Source: Balaenoptera acutorostrata (lineage: Eukaryota; Chordata; Mammalia; Artiodactyla; Balaenopteridae). Taken from it: 64,000 nucleotides of DNA. The stretch's first letter is position 1. Each line of letters starts with the position of its first letter. The stretch covers positions 29,287,478-29,351,477 of the forward strand of contig NC_080074.1 in NCBI RefSeq assembly GCF_949987535.1, given 5' to 3'. The position numbers and the translations under genes are program-made. The notes beneath the pieces were generated by a model, which searched no databases, was not told where the DNA came from, and saw only the letters and a list, made by a program, of their open reading frames with translations. Shown here one piece after another: positions 54,871 to 64,000 of this stretch.

Positions 54871-56299
54871 GCATATGTGCTTTATATTAAGCTACTTCAA
54901 AGCCTGTGTTAATAGAATCATCAAGGCCCTCCAGTCCAGGCCTACTTGTAAATTGCTAGTGTGTCCTTTTATCTTTTAAGATCTTCTGATGTGGAGAGTG
55001 GATAAAGGTTTGGAACAATTTTTAAAGACTCACGTAAAATTTCATCCATGCAAAAAGCATTTTACTCCAATGCTTTTTCTATTAGATGAGTGCAAACTTT
55101 ACCTCTCATTTTAATCTAGTCCATGCATTCACATTTTTAATTCTGTTTACCATCTTTTCATGCCCAATAAACGTGTTGCCTCAAATAAAGAATTAGATCT
55201 CACTCTCGGTTCAACAGAATGACTCGGAAGAGTCTCTGATAACACACATATTCAGTTTGCCATTTCTTTAAAATAGGTATCATCATGGCAACCAAAATTT
55301 TAAAATTCAATAGTAAAAGCAGATTGTATGAAATCTCTCCATGTCTAAGACTTTTATTCTTAGGAGCCTTCCTTAGAGTCCCCGTAATACATCTGTATTT
55401 CTCTTGAGCCTCAAGCATGAGAGCAGTTGCTTCTTTTCATTTGGATACTGAGTTAAGGTGAGTATTAGGGCTAGATATGTCTAGTAATCATAAATAAGTT
55501 TTGCTCACAGTTATGTCAACTCATATGTTCTTTGTGATCTTTTTATATAAGATCAAGCAAATGAAACAGTAGGACATATGAATAGTTCCAACTCAGTTCT
55601 TATTTGGAACAACATCATTCCTGGCTACAAACAACAATGTGGTTCAGGTTGCATCCTGATTCAGACACAGAGATAATAAGTGGTCAGTTAGACCCCAATG
55701 ACTGCAAGCAGTAGAAACTAATTCTAGCTAACTCATACAGAGAAAAATGGACATCAGTTAGCTGGATGATGAGAAGAGCAATGGGAAGGTGATTAGAAGG
55801 CTGATGAGAAGACTAAAGAGTCAAGTTACTTCTAGACTCAGAAGATCTGTGGGTTTAGATTACAATAACTACTCCAAATGAACATGCTTCACCTGATATT
55901 TTTCCTGCACCAGCATCATGCTTTTCAAGATTTAAAGTCTTCAAAGAGAGAATCTGATTAAACTTGCTTGGGTTAGGGGGTAAGCAGTAACACACTGAAT
56001 AAGAGCCCTACCATGACTGTGCATAATAGAGGCAAGATAATTCCTTAAAGTACTAAAAGAAGAAGAGTGAGTGGATGCTAAGCAAACATAAATCAGAAAA
56101 AAAGTATATTACGGCAGAAAATGAATCATTCCTGGCAGACTCCATTATTTAGAAACATATTTTTATTTAAAAAATTATACACATTTTATAACAAGTTTTT
56201 TTTTAAAGTACTATCTGGATTTAATGTAGAAAGATATATAATAAAACTTACTGAATAAGCATTGTTTTTTAGTCATTTTTGGACATGGCAGAATAAACA
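54871..56299. other. Unassigned region
   Basis: Around 55685-55870 there is a stretch that feels like an ancient interspersed repeat ('gactgcaagcagtagaaact'), but I cannot name the family. The rest is anonymous. Confidence 0.35.
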
Positions 56300-56455
56300 T
56301 TTATTTCATAATTCTGGCCTTGCCACTAACCAGCTGTGTGACTTTGGGTCAATAATATTATTTTTCTGGATAGCCAATGTTTTGCCTACTTAAAATGAAT
56401 AAATTGGGCAAAGATCTCTCTAAGGTATCAACTATAGCATAAGCATGATCCCTGG
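56300..56455 (+). repeat. MIR SINE fragment
   Basis: The strong core 'ggccttgccactaaccagct', 'gtgtgactttgggtcaataa' then decay to 'gcatgatccctggatccca'. Confidence 0.7.
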
Positions 56456-57959
56456 ATCCCACTTACTTTTTCAACCCTAACCCAAACTGGTAAGGTGAAT
56501 AGTTTATGGCCATGCTTTCAAGCTTTGGCCATAATGAGCTGGATTAGCTTTTCTTGATTAACTTGTCTCGTTCCAATAAAAAAAGAAGTTCCATAATTAT
56601 TCTCGGCAAGCATCCAAAAATATGCCTCACTATCCAGTTCCAATTAATAATGTGTGACTTGTTAAAAACAGATTTTGTTCATTTGAAGGTTTTAATAGCA
56701 CCCAGTTTCAACTTAGTTCTCTTGGGAAAATATTTAGCATGCATTTAGCTAGCTTGACACACACAACTAATTAATTTGTCTAAAGCGAACTATTATATGA
56801 ATCATAAACAAAGAACTGAGAATTGAAATAGTGCCAGAATTAAAGCTTGAGGTAGTTTATGCTTAATTAGCCTCAGGTTGTTTTTTTGGTTCCTATTTCT
56901 ATTAAATAAGGTACACAGATTAATATTATATCATTTTTCAGGCAGAAAACTGAAAACTCACATAGAGTAATGGGTGCTTTTATGTATTTTGAGAAATTGA
57001 AAGAGCTTTCAGAAACCTGATTTTTAAGAAATATGTCTAAATGACACAGATCAACTGATGATGGACAGGGTGACAAACTAACATGAGCTGCTATGCCTCA
57101 CTCCCTAGCTCAGTCCTAGAGATGCACAGAAGCGGGAGGGAGGTTGATGGATCTAAGTAGAATATTTACGTTACACACTTATTAAATGTTTAATACTTTC
57201 CATTTCTTGGTAGGAGTATTCATTTACTGTAAAAAATCTTGGGAAACAGAGTTGGTTATATTCTAGTGTAAGGGGGAAACAGTCCTCCAAAGTAGAAGAG
57301 AGCCAGGTGCAATGAGAGGGAGAGAGGTACAAAGACAAATCTTTAGTTGTGATGTCTCCCTGCTCCCTGTCTTCCACTGGTATTGCTTTGGAAAACCATT
57401 GTCCAGCCAGTAATTAATGCAAGATAGAAAAACAGCAGTGCTGTTTTAGCTTGGGCGTGGGATCGTATTATAATATCATCGAGCTGAGATGGGGTATAGA
57501 TAACAAGAAATGTAAGTAGATTGGTTGGCCATTGCCATTTATTACTTCTTATCCCCACCTCTTTTATGAAACTGAAGGTGAGAAAATTATATCCCAGTAA
57601 GATAATATTGGTGGAGGTAAATTTGCCTGGTAAATAAATTTGCCTGGTGTGGAACAGTTTGTAAAGACTCTCTACCTTGAGACACTTCTATTCCCAAGTA
57701 CTAAATTTATGGGTGGCTGCTAAGTAGGGCCTGGGCTACTTTAGCTACTTCTCCCCACACTCATCATCAGCCTCGTGGTTGATATGTCCAGGGGAAAGGT
57801 GACTGGAGGGAAGCATAGCAATTTATGTGAGGAAGACAATTGCTTCAGAAGACAGATATTTAACTTCTTGTATGAGAAGAAGCAGAATTTCTCGACCAGA
57901 TGAAAAAAGGATTTTAAAAAAAGAAAAGAAGTTATATTCAAAAGATAAAAAAAAAAATT
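56456..57959. other. Unassigned region
   Basis: No named element. The minus frames at 56873-57076, 57171-57377, 57343-57558 and 57741-57941 lack any domain. A short 13-bp direct repeat aaatttgcctggt occurs at about 57619 and 57637. Confidence 0.4.
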
Positions 57960-59210
57960 GGTATAATAGGAGTAAGTGGTTATAAAAAAGAATTAATTCA
58001 AAATACTGGGTATGAAATGTATAATAATTTGAACAGACAACTTAATGAATGGATGAAGAGCAGAAAGAAAACAACCAAAGCATGAATTAGTAAATTGAAA
58101 GATCAAATTTAGAAACTCTTTTCATATATCTTAGGAAAAGATCAGTAAGGGATAGAAAGAAGGAAAATTAAGAGTTAAGACATGTGAAGGCTAGAGGAAT
58201 TCTCAGTAGATGTATAATGGATTTTCCATAAGACAGAGAAAAATAAACAATGAATAAATAGAAGGAAATACTTGAAGAAATAAATTACCCAAATTTCTCA
58301 GATAAAAAAAGAAAAGAAACTGTCATTTTAAAGGAACACATAGAATGCCAAACAAAAAATAATGAATAGAACAAAGTAAAACTAACCAAAAAAAAAAAAA
58401 AACCCTTAGAAACAATAAACTGAATCTCAAGAATATCAATAAAAGACAGGGGAAAGGGAGGCTCTAAAAACTTATAGAGAAAGAAATAGATTACTTCCAT
58501 AGGTACAAAATTTGGATTGGTGTCAGACTTCTCAAAAACTTTAAAAACAAGGATGAAATAATATTTTCAAAGAAAAGAAACTCTAACATAGAATTTTATA
58601 TTTGTCTAACTCTTTACACAAATGTGAGAGTAATACACAATCATTCCCAGGCATATAAGACCTCAGAAGTTTCATCAATTTAGTTTACTAATTTTAAAAG
58701 GAACCTCAGATGAACTATTTCATTAAAAACAAGAGCAAGTATTCTGGTAGGATGCGACAAGTTATATGAGGACTAAGGATGAGTAAATAATTTAGTAGAA
58801 TTTAATATCTTCTTTAAAAGATCTGCCCCCAAAATGTGTATAAATGACAATCCAGAAGTAAAGTCCTATGGCACAAACATGAAGTAAGAGTAGGACATGT
58901 TACTAAGCACTTATCTTTTCCATGAAGAAGATATAAATAATAATACATTTAGAAAATTGAAATGAAATATTAAACATAAATGAGTCAAATAAATTAAGCC
59001 CAATTTTAAATGATATAAAAATATAATGCAAAACTTTCAAATAAACAAAAAGCATGAACAGAGAAAAAAGAAGTAGAGAATGTGGTAAATATGTAACATG
59101 AAATAAGATCGCTAAAACAGCCATAATACAGCTGTAATTGCAATAAATGTAAATAAGTTAAATTTATTGATCAAAAGAGCATCTCAGATTGGATGAAAAT
59201 GATTTGTCAC
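57960..59210 (+). repeat. Old L1 (plus), ORF1 end to ORF2 start
   Basis: A-rich sequence matching the 3' part of an old L1 or HAL1 ORF1 ('gacttctcaaaaactttaaa', 'cattcccaggcatataagac', 'tttaaaaggaacctcagatg'). A block near 59135-59195 ('aattgcaataaatgtaaata', 'ttgatcaaaagagcatctca') corresponds to the ORF2 opening. It is extensively decayed and has no open frame. Confidence 0.6.
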
Positions 59211-59224
59211 TCTCATAATTTTAG

Positions 59225-59650
59225 TTTACCAAGAAACAGACTTTTAGACAGTGATTTGTGTGCAAGAGGTTTATGGAGGTGCGTTCTTAAGAACAATAGT
59301 TGTAGGGAGTGAGGGAAGGAGGATTGAGCAGAGGAAGAAGTTGAACTGTGATAGAGTTTCAACAAAACACACAACTGATTCCACAGGGAGGTCTAAAGCT
59401 GGAATGGTCTTTCAGATATGTCCAAAACTGGGGAAAGGAGGTTGGAACTTTATGCCAACTCATTGACCAGGTAAATATTTGGTGTGGGCTAACACTAGGA
59501 GGTGACATAACCTTGAGTGAAGCAGTTCCCTTTGGCCAAGGGTAACCCCTAGACAAGGACTCATCTGTGAGTCATAGAGGGGTAATAATGCCAGTGACTG
59601 AGAGAATGAGTTTCTCAGTCCTGAAATGGAGACGGGTGGTGGGGACAGTT
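59225..59650. other. LTR-like sequence (family unclear)
   Basis: A run of blocks, 'gtgtgcaagaggtttatgga', 'gaggattgagcagaggaaga' and 'cccctagacaaggactcatc', has the look of an ERVL-type LTR read in reverse. It is placed directly before the low-complexity-free stretch that follows. Overlapping frames at 59251-59556 carry no domain. Confidence 0.35.
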
Positions 59651-61870
59651 ACAGTCCACACCTTGAGTCACTCAACTTCACTTGCTTCATGAAATATATT
59701 CACCCATCTATGAACTACTTCTATAAAACTCTAGCTGGTCTCTTCCTGGGAAAACTTCAAGAAAGATTAGTGGGGCAAACTATAGTCCCTGCCTCTGTAG
59801 TTAGTGTTGGGACCACAAATGATACTCATCATCTTCCTGTACTACTACTCATGCTAATCACACCTCAATTTCATCTGGTATCTCTGCTAGTCTTGGTGAC
59901 ACTAACATCTATATGAGGTCTGAGCCCCTAGTTCAGGATATGGCCACTACACTTTTCATTTACTACTGAGATTGATTAAGGCAGCACCAAGCAGCCACCA
60001 TGGATAACTAAGTGTCACATACATTCTTTCTGCCTCCAGGTGTAATAGCAGCCCTACCTTCTCTTGATAATCAGGGTCAAATAGCTCCAACAGGATGGTG
60101 TCTCCTTCCCTGGTCTGCTGAGTTTTCAACATGAAGAGCCTGAAGTGACTAGGGGGTAGCCATGGCTTAAAATTTCATGGAAGTGAAAGTGCTTCCATCT
60201 GGGATCCAGAACCTCTATATCCATAGTGCTTGGAGTTGCAGGAATGGAAATCAAATATTTCCCAAGTGGATCAGTGAACACAACAATAACTCTTCTAGTT
60301 CTATCCCTGGGTTCTTGCACTCTATTTGTTGGGGTCACAGCACCCCGACATATATTGTTGATTTAGAGTATATACTATGACTGGAAGATGAGACCCTGTT
60401 CTTTCTGGGTATCAGAAACTGATGCCTCAGTTTGAGTGGTGCAGTATGTGGTAGGACCAGTGGATTCCAGGGTAATGTATCACTGCTGGACCTCCTTTGC
60501 TGTGAAAGGAATCCCTTGCACTGAAGTGATACTTTGTGGGATTCCTTGTTGATGGAACAAACTTTATAAACCTTCAGACAGTGATGTTAGCCACCAGTAC
60601 TTGCCACCAGGTGCTGGTTGGTTTCACTGAGGCATGGTACCAAATCAGAAGCTCAGTTGCTGGAAAAGTAGACATTCTGCAGTGTCAGTACCTAGATCAG
60701 ACTTAGTGATATATAATCAGAACCATCACTTCTGCATAATTTAGTTTTTTAAGGGAGGCACCAATCTCCACCAATACCCAGATAAAATATTGGTTTGCAT
60801 TAACTATTTTAGCTAGGTTGATGAGGAGAGTTTTCAGAGTCTTCCTCTTGGCTTTCCCCCACTCTGATAGTCCTTATCCCAAAGACCAAGGAACTAATGT
60901 GTCAGTTCTGCTAACTAGCAAGTATATGTATTCTAATTATTTATTTGGTGGCTGGGGAAAGTGACCACTGGGTGAACCCTTGAGCTCAGTGAATCTACTG
61001 GTGAGCTGGACCTAGACCAGAGTTCTTTAGTTGATCTCCATATATCCTCATTCTAACAGGGGCACCATAATCATGTTTCAAGTTCCCAAATATCAGTATC
61101 AACTCAGATTTTGTGTCCAACATTTTCAAATATCTGTGCAGTTTGAGTATTCCCCTTTTCCCAGTGTAGTTACTTGCATCAATGATCATAGTTACATTTG
61201 GGGAAAGACTGAGGGAATCATTACAATAAATACTTGTAATTACTACAGAGTTCTCCTCCTAAGGACCTGGTATTTCTTTCAGTCATTGGGTTCTTGGTCT
61301 AAGGTGTGGCTCAGAGCTAGAAAGTGGCAAGGAGTCATGATTTTACTGGATTGGATATCCTCAGCTTCCTGATCATCCATCCTTGAATTATTTTGATTGT
61401 ATAGACTGAGTAATAACCCTCTGTGTCGCTGATCCATCTTGCTTCTAGGGTACTGTGTTCTATCAGTATATAACCACCTTCATAGCTTTCTGTAGGTCAG
61501 CACCACCCCTGTTTTCTGGCTGCCATTGAGGTCTTTTTGCTTATTTCTATAATTGCAGCCACGTGCCTTCTCATAAATACCACCAGTTGGTCTCTATTAT
61601 TTTGAGATCTTATCATGTCCCATTGTTATCAGTCTGTAACAGCATCTTCTACCACCAGATGGCAAGCTTCTCAGTGATGCTGGTGCCCCACTCAATAGTG
61701 CATTCCTTAGAACTTTGGAAAACCAAGTGTCTCTGGGCTTTCTCATGGAACATTGTTAGATGGTGGTTTTCCTAGTTGTTCTGGTTATCACTGAGGGGAG
61801 CTATAAGCCAAAGGGGACTAGTCGTGGATATAGGTTGAGAAGGAGCCAGGGGTTTTTAGTGGATGAAAAC
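59651..61870 (-). other. Possible decayed retroviral internal region (ERVL or MaLR)
   Basis: About 2.2 kb of steady, moderately GC-rich sequence that lacks simple repeats, follows an LTR-like stretch and is free of L1, L2 or MIR marks. The opposite-strand frames (60126-60338 and 60995-61189) are short and carry no motif I recognise. This is only a suspicion from position and texture. It could equally be unique DNA. Confidence 0.25.
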
Positions 61871-62174
61871 AGCAGAGGTGAAAACAACGATCTAGGTACA
61901 GTCCTTTGGAAACAGTAGACTTTATTCTGCTCAATAAATTAGTTCATCTTCTTTCCTTTACTTAATGTATACACAGCTGACTGTAGCCCAATGATGCTAA
62001 CAAAAAATTGAAAAAATTAGAAAACACAATACTCAACCTTGGTTCAGAGTTCTTATTAATTCTAAACCCAAATATATCCAATGATTTATTTCTGTGAGTT
62101 ATTAAAATCCATAAATTTATTCTCTTAGGAAAGAACTTATTGGCCCCATTTTAAACTTCACTAAAAAGTAAGAA
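61871..62174. other. Unassigned AT-rich sequence
   Basis: Nothing recognised in these 300 bp. Confidence 0.4.
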
Positions 62175-63245
62175 CCATGGATGCAGAGATGTTTTCCTTA
62201 TTGTTTACTTAACCTAAAGTCACAAAGACATTTTCCTATATTTTCTTCTAGAGGTTTTATAGTTTTCAGTTTCATTTCTAGGTCTATGATATATTTTGAG
62301 TTAACTTTTGTATGTGGTGTGAGGTATAGATCAAATGTCTTTCTTTTTTTCCCCTTATGCATATGGAAATCCAATCATTCCAGTATCATCTACTGAAAAG
62401 ACAATCCTTTTTTTCTACTGAATATTCTTCTCTCCTTTGTTAAATGACTATACATATGTGGGTCTATTTCTGGACTCTATTTTTTTCACATTGACTTATT
62501 TGCCTATCTTCACATTAACACCATACTCTTTTGAAGTTTTTCATTTTGGGGTGCTTTCACTTTTTTTCTTGCCTTATTGCTCTGGTTAGAACCTCCAGTA
62601 CGATTTTGAATAGAAGTGGTTGTGAGTGGATATCCTTGCCTTGTTCTTGATCTTAGGAAGTAAGTTCAGTCTTTCACAATGAAGAATAATGTTAGATGTA
62701 AATTTATTATAGATCCCCTTTATTAAATTTTTTAAAAAGTGTCTGTTGCTAGTGTGCTGACAGTTTTTTAAGTAAGTAATGGGTGTTGGATTTTGTCAAA
62801 TGATTTTTCTGTGTCTAGTGAGATGATGATATATTTTCTTCAGTCTGATAATACAGTGAATTGCATTGGTTTGTTTTCGAGTGTTAAACTAACCTCACAC
62901 TCAAGATAAATCCCAATTTGTCATGATGTATTATTCTCTTAATACATTGTTGGATTCGATTTGCTAACATTTTATTAGGAATTTTTGTATCCTTCTTCAT
63001 GAGAGATATTAGTCTGTAGTTTTCTTTTCCTATAATAACTTTGCCTGATTTTGATATTAGAATAATACTTTCCCCATAAATGAGTTGGAAAGATTTTTCT
63101 CTGCAATTTTCTGGCAGAATATGCATAGATTTGTGTTTTTTCTTTCTTACATGTTTGGTGGACTTAGTGAAGCTACACATTTTTGGAAGTTTTTAACTTG
63201 ATATTCAATTTCCTCAATAAATATAGGACTATTCAGATTATCTGA
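62175..63245 (-). repeat. Old L1 (minus), ORF2 fragment with internal deletion
   Basis: Reversed ORF2: 'gaggtatagatcaaatgtct', 'ggatatccttgccttgttct', 'tttttctgtgtctagtgaga' and 'tggattcgatttgctaacat'. The 98-codon minus frame at 62884-63180 encodes the RT segment [12 protein letters not shown]...[19 protein letters not shown]. The junction at about 62545-62560 skips several hundred bases that separate these motifs in L1, a deletion. Confidence 0.8.
62884..63180 (-). pseudogene. L1 reverse-transcriptase fragment (98-codon frame)
   Basis: A relic of the fingers/palm part of L1 RT (region around NYRPISLMN and [10 protein letters not shown]). The segment bearing the FADD box is not retained in this frame. 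The first third is non-homologous read-through. It cannot encode an active enzyme. Confidence 0.8.
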
Positions 63246-63689
63246 GAAGACCCAAATTACTTTTTAATACTGTTTAACTGATAGCCTTGCTTCTGAAGAA
63301 AATTGGAAAAAAAAGAGAATTCTCTAGCATTAGTGACTTGTAAAGATTAGAGGAAAAAGAAGGTAAGAAAAATAGAATAAAACCAATTGCAAAAGAAGTT
63401 TTTAAAATTCATGTGAATTTTGACAGTGGAAAAAGAAGTATGTCAAGGGGTTTTCTTAATCTAAATACATCTAAGTTTGCAAGGTTTGTTCTTATCAGAT
63501 ATTATTAATTTATATATGCCACATAAAGTTTATGGAGATGGCTAGGTCATGATTAGTAATACATAATATTTCATATTAGTACTGATATAATCAAGATAAT
63601 ATAAATGTCAAGAAATAAAATTCCTTTATTCATGCATTTATTCACAAACTCACTTATATATTCATTGATTCAGTATCTTAACACATTCA
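63246..63689. other. Unassigned AT-rich sequence
   Basis: No element named. The right part may belong to the L2 that follows (poly-T/CATTTATT-like repeats at 63630-63690). Confidence 0.4.
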
Positions 63690-64000
63690 TGAACTTATTT
63701 ATTCCCAAATGTCAATTACTGAAGATCTTTTATGTGCCAGACACTATTTGAGGCCCTAGAAATTTAGCTGTGAACAATAAAGACCAGCATAAGAAAACAA
63801 ATAGGAAAACTTCCGATGACTATAAATACTGTAATAAAAATAAAGCCAAATGATGCAAAAGAGAATGATCTAGGGGCTGCTTTAGATTGAGGGATCAGAA
63901 GGGTATTAATAAGGAGATGGAATTCAAGCTGACCCCTCAATGACAAAAAGGAACTTGTCACAAACATATTTAGAGGACAAATAATTCATGCAAAGGAAAC
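63690..64000 (-). repeat. L2 copy, minus strand, running off the window
   Basis: Reversed L2 terminus: 'tgccagacactatttgaggc', 'cctagaaatttagctgtgaa', then body with 'gatggaattcaagctgac'. It continues past the right edge. Confidence 0.75.

Noticed and set aside
1..64000. CRISPR array or prokaryotic operon
   Set aside because: No regularly spaced direct repeats; L1, MIR, LTR and SINE content is plainly mammalian.

Overview
This is nuclear DNA from a mammal, most likely a cetacean (whale or dolphin). The best evidence is seven copies of a roughly 270-330 bp tRNA-derived SINE of the CHR type (shared by cetaceans and hippos), one short CHRL-type SINE, and a L1 subfamily of cetartiodactyl type. 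I see no Bov-B or Bov-A repeats of the ruminant kind. The background is AT-rich and CpG-poor. The window reads as intergenic or deep intronic DNA. I find no protein-coding exon, tRNA, rRNA or other host RNA gene that I can support. Every long open frame with recognisable content belongs to L1 or is a by-product of a SINE or L2.

Layout. 1-12.3 kb: ancient repeats (MIR, L2, an MLT1 LTR inside an L2, an MLT2 LTR) with stretches of unassigned sequence. 12.3-18.15 kb: an old plus-strand L1 split by a younger minus-strand L1 of about 5 kb that has a perfect 13-bp target-site duplication and is truncated just upstream of ORF1. 18.2-23.5 kb: a CHR SINE, then another old L1 (minus strand) carrying serial insertions: an MLT1-like LTR, a CHR SINE, a pyrimidine tract, an MST LTR and a CHRL SINE. 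23.5-44 kb: mostly unassigned sequence with scattered MER5, MIR, L2, MLT1 and MLT2 copies and two CHR SINEs. 44.9-48.7 kb: two long L2 copies in opposite orientation, each split by a CHR SINE. 49.3-50.0 kb: a solitary LTR with TG...CA ends and a 4-bp duplication. 50-64 kb: L2, MIR, L1M pieces, the longest CHR SINE, a poorly resolved LTR-like region at 59.2-61.9 kb, an L1 reverse-transcriptase relic at 62.2-63.2 kb, and an L2 running off the right edge.

Nothing here forms an operon or pathway. The useful content is an insertion history. Nesting order and target-site duplications let the elements be ordered in time, and the CHR SINEs with intact duplications could serve as lineage markers. Family names rest on my recognition of consensus motifs. 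Boundaries without a target-site duplication are approximate, typically within 10-50 bp. I saw no clear sign of an undescribed system. The most unusual items are the stepwise internal repeat in the CHR SINEs, two SINEs at nearly the same site of two different L2 copies, the ORF1 reading frame that kept its frame while ORF2 did not, and two unassigned ORF-bearing stretches (24.0-24.5 kb and 54.5-54.9 kb).
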